Assembly (NCBI GenBank): GCA_035514535.1
Contig: DATKAZ010000055.1
Location: forward strand, 1 to 64,000
DNA from: XN24 sp035514535
Lineage (GTDB): Bacteria; Pseudomonadota; Gammaproteobacteria; Steroidobacterales; XN24
Direction of reading: 5' to 3'
DNA length: 64,000 bases
Shown here piece after piece: positions 49,953-59,900 of the stretch. Within the stretch, counting starts at the first letter, position 1; every line of letters starts with the position of its first letter. Made by a program: the position numbers and the translations under genes. The notes beneath the pieces are model-generated. The model made no database searches. It was not told where the DNA came from and saw only the letters and a list, made by a program, of their open reading frames with translations.

Positions 49953-50768
49953 ATGCAGAACCGGATCCTTTGGCCCCTGATCGTCGTCCTGGTGATCGGG
50001 CTGATCGCGATCTTCTACCCGCGCAAGGCCACGGAGCCGCCGGTGCCGCTGGAGCTGCCGGACAGCGCCCAGGCCCCTGCACCGGATGCGGTACCACGGC
50101 AATCCGAACCCGAGCCGCCGCCGGAGTTCGTTTCCAGGGAGCGGCCGGAACCTCCGGCGCCCCTGCCGCCGCTCGACGAGAGCGACGAGGCGGCGCGGTC
50201 CGCGCTGACCGACCTGGGCGGCGAGGCGCTGGTCGAGGAGTACCTCGTGCCGGACGCGGTCATTCGCAAGTTCGTGACTACCGTCGACAGCCTGTCGCGC
50301 GACCAGCTGTGGATGAAAGTCCGCGCCGCACCGCCGATCGAGGGCCGCCTGCAGGTCACGGAGGCCGACGGCGACACGTACCTCGCGCCGGCCAATTTCG
50401 CCCGCTACAGGCCTGTCGCATTGCTCGTGGCAGAGATCGACGCCACCGAGCTCGCGGCCGCCTACCGGCGGCACTACCCCCTGCTGCAGCAGGCCTACGA
50501 GGAACTCGGCTATCCCGGCCGGCAATTCCACAATCGGGCGCTGGAGGTCATCGAGCACCTGCTTGCCACGCCGTCAGTCGAGGGGCCGATCCGCCTCGAG
50601 CGGCCTCACGTGCTGTACAAGTACGCGGACCCGGGGCTGGAGGCGCTGTCGTCCGGACAGAAGCTGCTCATCCGCATCGGCCCGGACAACGCAAAGATCG
50701 TCAGGGACAAGCTCGTGGAGTTGCGCGCGGCGCTCGAAAGCCTGTCGGAGACCCCCGCCTCCGACTAG
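49953..50768 (+). CDS. DUF3014 membrane-anchored protein
   Basis: The 271-residue protein has one N-terminal transmembrane helix (about 5-22), a long Pro/Glu-rich linker (about 27-75), and the DUF3014 domain with LGGEALVEEYLVPDAVIRKFVTTVDSL, ANFARYRP and HVLYKYADPGLEALSSGQKLLIRIGPDNA. The role is unknown. It lies 27 bases upstream of the MMPL exporter, so they may be coexpressed. Confidence 0.87.
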   Translation: MQNRILWPLIVVLVIGLIAIFYPRKATEPPVPLELPDSAQAPAPDAVPRQSEPEPPPEFVSRERPEPPAPLPPLDESDEAARSALTDLGGEALVEEYLVPDAVIRKFVTTVDSLSRDQLWMKVRAAPPIEGRLQVTEADGDTYLAPANFARYRPVALLVAEIDATELAAAYRRHYPLLQQAYEELGYPGRQFHNRALEVIEHLLATPSVEGPIRLERPHVLYKYADPGLEALSSGQKLLIRIGPDNAKIVRDKLVELRAALESLSETPASD

Positions 50769-50795
50769 CTCCGCACAGGGACCAAGAGACACGGG

Positions 50796-53282
50796 ATGAG
50801 CATGATGCAGCGCCTCGAGCGCCTCCTGATCGTGGTCTACGAACGCTCGGTGCTGCGCCGTCCGGTCGTCGTATTGCTCACGGCCGCCGTGCTGGTCGCC
50901 GCGCTCGGCGCTTTCGCACCCCGATTCCAGCTGGATGCCTCCTCCCAGACGCTCGTCATGGAGAACGACGAGGCGGTGCGCTTTTATCGCACCGTGCGCG
51001 CCCGCTACGAGTCCGACGACTTTCTGGTCGTGACCTACACGCCGGACGGCGGCCTGTTCACCGACCCGTCCCTGGATCGGCTCGCCGAACTCCGCGACGC
51101 GCTCATGGCGATCGAGGACGTCGAGGCGGTCACGACGCTGCTCGATGTGCCGATCCTCGAGGGTCTCGAGGTGCGCCTGACCGACCTGCCGACCGATCCC
51201 GACGAACTCACCTGCGATGGCCCGGACCGCGCCACAGACTGCATGCGGGCGATGGACAGCATCCTGTACCGCAACCTGCTCGTCAGCCCGGATGGGACGA
51301 CCAGCGGGATCCGGCTGGACCTGAAGCAGGACGAACAGTACAGGGCGCTGTACCGCGAGCGCGACGAGCTGCGTATCAAGGCCCAGTCCGAGGGCCTCGA
51401 CCCGGATGAGCAGCAGGCGATGGCCGCCATCGAGCACGAGCTCGGCGGGCGCAGGACGACAATACGGGAGAGAGAGGCCGCGACGATTGCCGAGATCCGC
51501 GCGGTCCTGGAGCGCTTCCGGGACGAGGCCGTCATTCATCTCGGGGGAGTGCCGATGATCGCGGTCGATTCGATCGCCTTCATCCGCGCCGACCTGGTCA
51601 ACTTCGGCGCGGCCGTCGGCGCCTTTATCGTGCTGATCCTCGCTATCGCATTTCGCCGCCCGCGGTGGGTCGCGCTGCCGGTGCTGTGCTGCGCCGCGAG
51701 CGTGATCTCGATGGTCGGTTTGCTCGGCCTGCTCGGCTGGCCGGTCACCGTCGTGTCGTCGAATTTCATCTCCCTGCTCCTGATTCTCAACCTGGCGCTG
51801 ATCGTTCACCTGATCGTGCGCTTCCGCGAGCTGCACGAGCATGAGCCGGAGGCCGACTCGCTCACGCTTGTACGCGACATGGTGCACAGCAAGTTCACGC
51901 CGTGCCTGTACACGGTGCTGACGACCATGGTCGCCTTCGGCTCCCTGCTGATCAGCGATATCCGGCCCGTGATCGACTTCGGCTGGATGATGGTGATCGG
52001 CCTGGCGATCGCCTTCGTCCTGTCTTTCACGGCCTTTCCGGCCGCGCTGGTGCTGCTCAGGCCCGGCGCCCCTCCCAGCCTGAACAACTTCACCAGCACG
52101 ATCACCGGAGCGCTGGCCCGCGCGATCACGGCGCGGCCCGGCACGACGCTCGCGGTCGCCGCGCTGCTGGCGGTAGCCGGCGTCGCGGGGACGTTCCAGC
52201 TGTCGATCGAGAATCGCTTCATCGATTACTTCAAGAAATCGACGGAGATCTACCAGGGAATGCGCCTGATCGACGAGAAGCTCGGCGGCACGACTCCCCT
52301 GGACGTGCTCATCGACGCGCCGCCTCCCGAGCCCGTCCCGGAAAATGGCGATTACGACGACCTGGCCCTGCTGGAGGACATGGAAGAGGATGCCGGCATC
52401 GCCAGCACCAGCTACTGGCTCAATCGCACCCGCCTGCCCGAGGTGCGACGCGTACACCAGTACCTGGAGTCCCTGCCTGGTACCGGCAAGGTGCTGTCGA
52501 TCATTACGGCGATGGACATGTTCGGCCGCCTCGAGCCGCGCGTCCTGACCGAGGATTTCTTCCTGTCGGTGTTCTACCGGCGTCTCCCGGACGCAGTGAG
52601 AGCAGCCTTGTTCGAGCCGTACCTGTCGGAAGACGGCGACCAGGTGCGCTTCAGCATCCGCATCTACGAGTCCGCACCGGACCTGCGACGCAACGAGATG
52701 CTGAAGGAGATCCAACAGCACATCGCCGAGGAGATGGGCTACGGTGCAAAGCGCGTGCACCTCTCCGGCATGATGGTCCTCTACAACAACATGCTCCAGG
52801 GCCTGTTCCAGTCGCAGATCCTGACGCTCGGCGTCGTGTTCGGTGCCATCATGCTGATGTTCCTCGTCCTGTTTCGCTCGTTTCGCTTCGCCGCGCTGGG
52901 CCTGTTGCCTAACCTGCTGTCGGCGGCACTGGTGCTGGGCCTCATGGGCTGGGCGAACATCCCGCTTGATCTCATGACCGTGACCATCGCGGCCATTACC
53001 ATCGGCATCGGCGTGGACAACACCATCCACTACATCCACCGTTATCGAGACGAACTGGCGATCGATGGCGACCCTTGGGGGGCGGTGGCGCGCTGTCACC
53101 GGTCGATCGGCCTCGCGCTCTTTTACACCAGCGTCACGATCGTGCTCGGATTCTCCGTGCTGGCATTGTCGGCGTTCATCCCGACGATTTATTTCGGCCT
53201 GCTGACGGGGCTCGCGATGAGCGCGGCGCTGCTCGCCAACACGACCCTCCTACCGGTCCTGCTGGCGACGACGGAGTCCTAG
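50796..53282 (+). CDS. MMPL/RND-superfamily exporter
   Basis: The 828-residue protein has the two-block layout of MMPL transporters: one helix at about 27-45, a large periplasmic loop, then five helices (about 267-425), followed by a second single helix near 450, another loop and a final five-helix block (about 675-825). Acidic residues in the helix blocks suit proton coupling. Relatives move lipids, hopanoids or other hydrophobic cargo. The substrate is unknown. Its stop codon overlaps the fabB stop (convergent, 4 bases). Confidence 0.87.
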   Translation: MSMMQRLERLLIVVYERSVLRRPVVVLLTAAVLVAALGAFAPRFQLDASSQTLVMENDEAVRFYRTVRARYESDDFLVVTYTPDGGLFTDPSLDRLAELRDALMAIEDVEAVTTLLDVPILEGLEVRLTDLPTDPDELTCDGPDRATDCMRAMDSILYRNLLVSPDGTTSGIRLDLKQDEQYRALYRERDELRIKAQSEGLDPDEQQAMAAIEHELGGRRTTIREREAATIAEIRAVLERFRDEAVIHLGGVPMIAVDSIAFIRADLVNFGAAVGAFIVLILAIAFRRPRWVALPVLCCAASVISMVGLLGLLGWPVTVVSSNFISLLLILNLALIVHLIVRFRELHEHEPEADSLTLVRDMVHSKFTPCLYTVLTTMVAFGSLLISDIRPVIDFGWMMVIGLAIAFVLSFTAFPAALVLLRPGAPPSLNNFTSTITGALARAITARPGTTLAVAALLAVAGVAGTFQLSIENRFIDYFKKSTEIYQGMRLIDEKLGGTTPLDVLIDAPPPEPVPENGDYDDLALLEDMEEDAGIASTSYWLNRTRLPEVRRVHQYLESLPGTGKVLSIITAMDMFGRLEPRVLTEDFFLSVFYRRLPDAVRAALFEPYLSEDGDQVRFSIRIYESAPDLRRNEMLKEIQQHIAEEMGYGAKRVHLSGMMVLYNNMLQGLFQSQILTLGVVFGAIMLMFLVLFRSFRFAALGLLPNLLSAALVLGLMGWANIPLDLMTVTIAAITIGIGVDNTIHYIHRYRDELAIDGDPWGAVARCHRSIGLALFYTSVTIVLGFSVLALSAFIPTIYFGLLTGLAMSAALLANTTLLPVLLATTES

Positions 53283-54490
53283 ACGCGGCGAAACACGAGG
53301 GTCGCGTTGGTCCCGCCGAAGCCGAAACTGTTCGACATGACGGTATCCAGCCGCACGCCGTCACGCCGCTCCCGCACGATGTCGAACCCCTCCGCCGCGG
53401 GATCGAGGCGCTCGATGTTGGCGGATGCGGCGATGAAATCGTTCTGCATCATCAGCAGCGCATGGATCGCCTCGTTGACGCCTGCCGCGCCGAGCGCGTG
53501 CCCGGCCAGTGACTTGGTCGAGGCAATGGGCGGACAGTCGTCGCCGAACACTTGCCGGATCGCCTCGAGTTCGCGTATGTCGCCGACGGGTGTGCTGGTG
53601 CCGTGCGTATTGAGGTAGTCGATGGGCCCTTTTACATTCTCGAGCGCCATGCGCATGCAGCGCACCGCGCCTTCTCCGGACGGCTGGACCATGTCGGCGC
53701 CGTCCGACGTGGCGCCGTAGCCGACCAGCTCGCAGATGATGTTCGCGCCGCGGGCCCTGGCATGCTCGAACTCTTCCAGGATGACCATGCCGCCGCCCCC
53801 GGAGATCACGAAGCCGTCGCGGTCAGCGTCATAGGTGCGTGAAGCACGCTCAGGGGCGTCGTTGAACCTGGATGACAATGCGCCCATGCCGTCGAACATC
53901 ACCGACGTGCCCCAGTGCAGTTCCTCGGCACCGCCGGCAAATACGACGTCCTGCTTGCCGAGCTGGATCAGCTCGGCACCGTTACCGATGCAGTGCGCGC
54001 TGGTCGCGCAGGCGGAACTGATCGTGTAGCTCACACCCTTGATCTTGAAGGCCGTCGCCAGGTTTGCGGGAATGGCCGACGACATGGAGCGCGTCACCAT
54101 ATAGGGCCCCACCTTGCGCGCCCCCTTCTGGCGCACCGTGTCGGCCGTCCAGAACACGTTCTCCGTCGAGGCGCCGCCCGAGCCCGCGATCAGCCCGGTC
54201 CGCGGGCTGGCGATGTCGCTGTCCTCGAGGCCGGCGGCCGCAATGGCCTCGCGCATGGCGACGTAGTTGTAGCCCGTGGCATCGCTCATGAAGCGCTTGA
54301 GTTTCCGGTCGATCAGCTCCGCAAGCTGAATTTCGACAGGACCATGGACATGGCTGCGGAATCCGAGCTCGCGGTACTCCTCGCTGAAGCGGATACCGGA
54401 GCGTCCCGTGCGCAGCGAAGCGAGCACTTCCGGGCAGTTGTTGCCGATGCTCGATACGATCCCGAAGCCCGTGACGACGACGCGACGCAT
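53279..54490 (-). CDS. fabB: Beta-ketoacyl-ACP synthase I FabB
   Basis: The 403-residue condensing enzyme has the catalytic triad Cys161 (SSACATSAHCI), His296 (NTHGTSTPVGD) and His331 (LAGHALGAAG). The MRRVVVTGFGIVSSIG opening and pairing with fabA mark it as FabB rather than FabF. It elongates both saturated and cis-unsaturated acyl chains. It follows fabA by 10 bases and is presumably cotranscribed. Confidence 0.95.
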   Translation of the reverse strand: MRRVVVTGFGIVSSIGNNCPEVLASLRTGRSGIRFSEEYRELGFRSHVHGPVEIQLAELIDRKLKRFMSDATGYNYVAMREAIAAAGLEDSDIASPRTGLIAGSGGASTENVFWTADTVRQKGARKVGPYMVTRSMSSAIPANLATAFKIKGVSYTISSACATSAHCIGNGAELIQLGKQDVVFAGGAEELHWGTSVMFDGMGALSSRFNDAPERASRTYDADRDGFVISGGGGMVILEEFEHARARGANIICELVGYGATSDGADMVQPSGEGAVRCMRMALENVKGPIDYLNTHGTSTPVGDIRELEAIRQVFGDDCPPIASTKSLAGHALGAAGVNEAIHALLMMQNDFIAASANIERLDPAAEGFDIVRERRDGVRLDTVMSNSFGFGGTNATLVFRRV

Positions 54491-54500
54491 GACGCCTCCC

Positions 54501-55013
54501 TCAGAAAGAATCTGTCGAAGTGAACAACCCGACCTTCAGGTCGGTTGCGGTGTAGATATCGCGGCCGTCGACGCTCATGGTGGCGTCGGCAATACCCATG
54601 ACGAGGCGCCTCAGGACGAGGCGCTTGATGTCGATCCGGTAGGTGACCAGCCTGGCAGTCGGCAGCACCTGGCCCGTGAACTTGACCTCACCGACGCCGA
54701 GAGCGCGACCGCGCCCCGCTCCGCCGCTCCAGCACAGGAAGAAGCCGATCAGCTGCCACATCGCGTCGAGGCCGAGGCACCCTGGCATGACGGGGTCGGA
54801 TTCGAAATGGCACTTGAAGAACCAGAGGTCCGGATGGATATCGAGTTCCGCGACGATCCGGCCGAGCCCGTGGGGGCCGCCGTCTGCGGTGATGCTGGTG
54901 ATGCGGTCCATCATCAGCATCGGCGGCAACGGCGCGCGCGCGCGGTCCTTGCCGAACAGCTCGCCCGTGCCCGCCTGCAGCAATTCCTCGTAGCTGTATG
55001 CGCCCTTGCTCAT
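54501..55013 (-). CDS. fabA: 3-hydroxydecanoyl-ACP dehydratase/isomerase FabA
   Basis: The 170-residue hot-dog protein has catalytic His69 in FFKCHFESDPVMPGCLG and Asp83 in LDAMWQ, and the ending KVGLFTSTDSF. It makes and isomerises the ten-carbon double bond that starts unsaturated fatty acid synthesis; FabB then elongates it. Together they show the classical gammaproteobacterial anaerobic route. I see no FabR palindrome in the 85 bases upstream. Confidence 0.96.
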   Translation of the reverse strand: MSKGAYSYEELLQAGTGELFGKDRARAPLPPMLMMDRITSITADGGPHGLGRIVAELDIHPDLWFFKCHFESDPVMPGCLGLDAMWQLIGFFLCWSGGAGRGRALGVGEVKFTGQVLPTARLVTYRIDIKRLVLRRLVMGIADATMSVDGRDIYTATDLKVGLFTSTDSF

Positions 55014-55098
55014 GCCCGGATCCGGTGGTCGAATTTGCCAGTGCGATATTGTGCAGCAAAAGCGACAGGATTATTCTTGCGCCGCGTCATGGAGACGC

Positions 55099-55128
55099 AA
55101 AAAAGCGCCCGTGCCGAAGCACGGGCGC
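55099..55128 (-). terminator. Intrinsic terminator after the octaheme cytochrome gene
   Basis: Read on the minus strand, GCGCCCGTGC and GCACGGGCGC form a perfect 10-base-pair stem around TTCG, followed by TTTTTTG. It lies 18 bases past the stop at 55146 and upstream of fabA, so it insulates fabAB from the cytochrome transcript. Confidence 0.9.
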
Positions 55129-55145
55129 CCTGTATCGAGCAACAA

Positions 55146-56792
55146 CTATTCGGGGCGGGTTCCACCGAGGATCGGGTCGCCGCTCCAGCCAAGAGCCTGC
55201 CAGTCGACCTGGTCGCTTCCATGGCAATCGACACAGCCGCTGCTGCCACCCAGGCCGAGCGCCATCTCGGCCGGCGCGATCTCGTGGTTCACGGCCCAGT
55301 AACTCACGGTGTCGACGAACTCGTACTCACCCGAGTACGTCTGCCCCGCCGCTAGCGCGCCGTCCTCGATCGCCAGGTTCCAGTCGTACTTGGCCCAGTA
55401 CGGATTCGGTCCGCCCGCGAGCCCGAACAGGTGCGGCACCAGGATGGTCTGGTTGTTCTTGTCCGCCGGCTGGTTGCCGATCAGCGTCTTGAACGGATAG
55501 ATCATGGCCGCCGCATTCGTGTAATCCGTCGCCGGGCTGCCAAGCACGACTGCACCGTTTTCGGAGGGCAGCTGGTCGACCTTGTCGTTCACGTTGATGA
55601 GGGTCTTCTGCCACTTGCCGTCGAAGAACCGCAGTTCGGGCCTGACGTTCGTCGCCCAGACGAAGGTCCCCTTCATCTTGTCGTACAGCGCCTTGCCCGT
55701 CACCGGATCGACCGGGATCGGGCTGATGTCCTGGCCAGCGTCGGACCAGTACCACTCGACTTTCGTCGGCAGCTTCCGCGAGAACGCGGGGATGTGGCAG
55801 GCCTGGCAGGCCAGCCGGTCGTGCAACTCGACGGTGTTCTGTACCGTGCTGCCGCCATGGATGTTGGCGCGGTCGCCATGGCAGTCGGTGCACTGCTTCA
55901 TGTTGCCCTCGTCCACCGAGTGGTACGGCATGCCGCCGATCCCGTGTGACAGGAGGGCGCCGTCGGCGTCGCGCTGCACGTCGTGGCAATCGACGCACCC
56001 GAGATTCGCACCGTCCACGCCCATGTGCACGTCGTATTCCCGGGTCGTCGCGATCTGGTCGGACGACAGGTCGCCGTGCTTGACGTTGTCGCCACCGCCC
56101 GCGCCCGCGTGGCAGAACAGGCAGGCCTTGCGTGTGGGGACGCCGCCGTTCTCGCCGACGCTCTGCGCCACGGCCTGCAGGTCGACCGAGGGATCCGGCA
56201 GGCCGGCGGTGGTGGGTGCCTTCTTGTAGGTGCCGGTCTGGTCATGGCAGGCGAAACAATCGATGTTGTTGCGGTTGCCGAAGTCGTAGCTGGCGTCCTT
56301 GTAGCCGAAGCCGATATGGCACTGCGTGCAGCGGCCCTCGTTGCTGGGGACCGCGACGCAGAAGTTGTTGATGATGTCGTTCTTGCCGTGGATGCCGCCC
56401 TCGGCGCCCTCGAGACTGGTTGCGACGCCTTCCCACTTGAAGTGTCCGGTGGTCAGGAGGTCGTCGCCGACCTCACCGTGGCAGGCGAGACAGGACGCGG
56501 TGCCTTCATACTCGCGGTCGGTGAAATAGGCCTTGTGCAGGCCCGCCGCGTCGCCGATCGACGACGGCAACTGGCAATCCAGCGCGTCCACGACGCCGTC
56601 GCCGTTGGTGTCTTCCTCGGGATCGGCGACGCCGTTCCCGTTGAGGTCCCAGCAGCTGATGCCGTCGCCTCCCGGCGGGCCGGCGGTGCCGTCCGTGCCG
56701 TCGTCCCCGCTGCAGCCGCCGAGCACCAGCAGCAGCGCGACGGCACAGATGTTGATCCACCGGGCCGTATGCCCGCTTTCCATGGTGGTCAT
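55146..56792 (-). CDS. Octaheme c-type cytochrome lipoprotein of the tetrathionate reductase (OTR) family
   Basis: The 548-residue protein has a lipoprotein signal ending LLLVLGGC (Cys27), a short calcium-binding-like DLNGNGVADPEEDTNGDG segment (about 49-66), then eight CXXCH haem sites at about residues 101, 155, 179, 224, 266, 301, 329 and 520. INNFCVAVPSNEGRCTQCH, GFGYKDASYDFGNRNNIDCFACHDQTGTYKK and DNVKHGDL match the octaheme tetrathionate reductase family, first characterised in Shewanella, which can reduce tetrathionate, nitrite or hydroxylamine. In vivo substrate and electron donor are unknown. It stands alone with its own terminator. An FNR/ANR-type site (56925) suggests induction without oxygen. 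Confidence 0.9.
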   Translation of the reverse strand: MTTMESGHTARWINICAVALLLVLGGCSGDDGTDGTAGPPGGDGISCWDLNGNGVADPEEDTNGDGVVDALDCQLPSSIGDAAGLHKAYFTDREYEGTASCLACHGEVGDDLLTTGHFKWEGVATSLEGAEGGIHGKNDIINNFCVAVPSNEGRCTQCHIGFGYKDASYDFGNRNNIDCFACHDQTGTYKKAPTTAGLPDPSVDLQAVAQSVGENGGVPTRKACLFCHAGAGGGDNVKHGDLSSDQIATTREYDVHMGVDGANLGCVDCHDVQRDADGALLSHGIGGMPYHSVDEGNMKQCTDCHGDRANIHGGSTVQNTVELHDRLACQACHIPAFSRKLPTKVEWYWSDAGQDISPIPVDPVTGKALYDKMKGTFVWATNVRPELRFFDGKWQKTLINVNDKVDQLPSENGAVVLGSPATDYTNAAAMIYPFKTLIGNQPADKNNQTILVPHLFGLAGGPNPYWAKYDWNLAIEDGALAAGQTYSGEYEFVDTVSYWAVNHEIAPAEMALGLGGSSGCVDCHGSDQVDWQALGWSGDPILGGTRPE

Positions 56793-56853
56793 GACAGAAA
56801 TCCTCAGCAGTTCCCTTAAGTCCCCGGTGTCTCCGGAGCCGTGTCACAAATGC

Positions 56854-56879
56854 AGATGATTCTTAAATTAGAACCATCT
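56854..56879. promoter_or_regulatory. Near-perfect palindrome in the cytochrome promoter region
   Basis: AGATGATTCT and AGAACCATCT are inverted arms, with one mismatch, around TAAATT. It sits about 60-90 bases upstream of the cytochrome start. The outer AGATG/CATCT words resemble an NsrR (nitric oxide) site, but the spacing between them is 16 bases instead of 11, so the regulator is unknown. Confidence 0.5.
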
Positions 56880-56924
56880 GTATTAGAAACGACGGAACTT
56901 TGCTCCCAGGAGCGACTGTCATGT

Positions 56925-56938
56925 TTGACCGAGATCAA
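56925..56938. promoter_or_regulatory. FNR/ANR-type binding site
   Basis: TTGACCGAGATCAA differs from the FNR/ANR consensus TTGAT-N4-ATCAA at one base. It lies 133 bases upstream of the octaheme cytochrome start and just after the RND gene stop. TAATAC on the minus strand near 56880-56885 could serve as the -10 element, putting the site near -58. Confidence 0.7.
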
Positions 56939-56959
56939 TCTCCAGCTTGTGAATTATCC

Positions 56960-59900
56960 CTAGGTGTCGACGCCGGTCGTCGCCGACACCACCGGGCCGC
57001 CGCTGGCGCGGCCCCGGATTCTGCCGGCGAGGTGGCGCAGGTCCTCCAGCACGAGGTAGTTCAGCGGCACGAGCAGCAGGGTGATGAAGGTCGCGAACAG
57101 GATGCCGAAGCCCAGCGAAACGGCCATCGGGATCAGGAACTGCGCCTGGGTGGATTTCTCGAAGATCAGCGGCGTCAGGCCCGCGAAGGTGGTCAGGGAA
57201 GTCAGCAGCACGGGGCGCAGGCGCGCGATGCCGGCGGTGCGGACGGCCTCCTGCAACGGCATGCCGTCGGCCCGGCGCCTGTTGATGTAGTCCACCAGCA
57301 CGAGGCTGTCGTTCACCACGACGCCGGTGAGCGCGAGCATGCCCATGAGACTCATGATCGTCAGGTTCATGCCCATGATGATGTGGCCGAGCATCGCGCC
57401 CGCTGCGCCGAACGGGATCACGCTCATCACGATCAGCGGTTGCAGGTAGGAGCGAAACGGAATCGCCAGCAGCGCATAAATCATGAACAGCACGAACATC
57501 AGGCCGTAGCCGAGGCTGCCGAATGACTCGCGCTGCTCGCGCGCCTCTCCCTCCAGGGTGAAACCGACGCCCGCGTGGGCCGGCACGGCCTCGGCCAGGA
57601 ACTCGGCCAGATCCCGCTTGATCGCCTCGATGTCGGCGACTTCCTTGTTGGCGTCCGCGGTGATATTGATGGTCCGGTTGCGATCCACGCGACGGATCTG
57701 CGCGAAGCCGCGGCCGAACTCCGCGCTTGCCACCTCGGCGAACGGCACTTCCGCGCCTGCGGGAGTGCGGATGCGCATCGTGTCGAGATTGTGCAGCGAG
57801 CGGCGCTCCGCCTCCGGGTAACGGACATACACGCGCACCTCCTCGCGGCCGCGCTGGATCCGCTGGGCCTCGAAGCCGAAGAACGCGTGCCTGACCTGGC
57901 GCGCCAGGTTCTCGAGCGTGATGCCGAGCAGCTCCGCCTCGGGACGGATGCGCAACTTGATCTCCTGCTTGCCGTCCTCGAAGCTGTCCGTGATGTCGAA
58001 CACCCCCGGGTAACTCGCGAGGCGCTCCCGGACCTGGCCGGCAAGGGCCCGCAAAACCACGAAGTCCTGACCGGTCATCTGCACGTCCAGCGGCGCGCCG
58101 GCGTGGCCGATTTCGGCACGGAAACTCACTTCCTTTGCGCCGGGGATCGGGCCGATGCCCTGGCGCCATTCGCCCACCAGGTCCGCGCTGGTCACGGCCA
58201 CGGTGCGCTCCTCCGGAGGCACGATCTCGAACAGCACGCGGCCGAGATCGGTGCGCGGGGCGCTGCCGCCCCCCGCCGAACCGACCGACGCGAGGATGCC
58301 CTTGATCACGCTTTCACCAGTCTCCGGGTCGCGGTAACGCTCGCGCAGGCTGCGCGCTTCGGCATCGATGCGCCCGATGGCCGCCGCGGTCGCCTCGAAT
58401 GGCGTACCCGGCGGCATGGTGACGGTCGCGGAGGCCGTCTCCGCCTGGATGCGCGGAAAGAAAATGAACCGCATGTGGCCGCCGATCGCGAGACTGAACA
58501 AGATGAACGCCACGGCAGTGAATAGCGTGCCGGCAAGGTAACGGTTACGCAGTGAAGCCTGCAGCATCGGCTGGTATGCGGCCTGCGTACCGCGTTCGAG
58601 ACCGCGCTGCACCCTCGCCTGGAGCCTGCTCAGCGGGCCGTCGCCGGCACCGTTGCGGACACGCACGTGCTTCAGGTGCGCAGGCAGGATCAGCTTCGAT
58701 TCGACCAACGAGAACAACAGGACCGGGATCACGATCAGCGGGATCTGCGCGAACAGCTGCCCGCGGACGCCCTCGATCATCAGCAGCGGGATGAACGCGA
58801 CCACCGTGGTCAGGATGCCGAACGTGACGGGGACGGCGATCTCCTGCGTGCCCCTGATCGAGGCCTGCAGGGGATCCTCGCCCTTCTGCAGGCGCGTGAA
58901 GATATTCTCGCCCGTGACAATCGCGTCATCCACGACGATGCCCAGCACGAGGATGAATGCGAACAGGCTCAGCAGGTTGATCGTCACGCCGAACACCGGC
59001 ATCAGCGCGATGCCGCCCATGAACGCGACCGGGATCCCCACCACGACCCAGAGCGCGACCGCCGGGCGGAGGAACAGCGTCAGCAGTATCAGGATCAGGA
59101 TCCCGCCCTGCAGGGCGCTCTTCAGCAGGGTATTCAGGCGAGCCTGCACGATGCGCGACTGGTCCCGCCAGTAATCCAGTTCGACGCCGGGCGGCAACCA
59201 GCCCGGCCGCGCGTCGACGTAGTCCCGCACCGCCCGCGCCACGTCCAGGGCGCTCTGCTCGCCGACGCGGAAGACGTCGATGAATGCGGCGGGACGCCCG
59301 TTGTACATGAACTCCAGCGGTTCCTCGCTGAAGCCGTCGCGCACGACGCCGATATCCCTGATCGTGAGCCGCGCGCCGGCCTCGCCGCGCACGACGATGT
59401 CCTCGAACTCCGTGCCGGCACGGGCCTGTCCCTCGGTGCGGATCAGCACCTCGCCGCCGGTAGTGTGCACGGAGCCGGCGGCCAGGTCCAGCGAAGTGCG
59501 CCGCACGGCCGAGGCGACCTCTTCGAGCGTCAGGCCGTACTGGCGCAGCGTCTGCTCGGAAACCTCGATCGAGATCTCGTAGGGCCGCACGCCGTCGAGC
59601 TCGACCTGGGTAATGTCCTCGAGATCGACGAGTTCATCCCGCACCCGTTCGGCCACGAGGCGCAACTCGTGCTCCGGCAGTTCTCCCGAGACGATCACCG
59701 TGATCACGTCCCGCCGGATCTCGGGCACGTAGACGACCGGCCGCTCGCTGTCGGCCGGGAAGGTCGAGATCGCGTCCACCCGGGCCTTGATGTCGTTCAT
59801 CAGCGCACGCGGGTCATGGCCCGAGTCGACCTCGACGATCACCGTGCCCGAGTTCTCCACCGCCGTCGAGCGCAGTTGCTTGATTCCTTCCAGGTCCTGG

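Noticed and set aside
50574..53099. 841-codon open frame on the minus strand
   Set aside because: It is antisense to the MMPL exporter, and its composition (Arg, His, Gln, Asp rich, no domains) marks it as a shadow.
56854..56879. Palindrome as an NsrR site
   Set aside because: The outer words fit, but the distance between them is 16 bases instead of 11, so I only list it as an unassigned palindrome.
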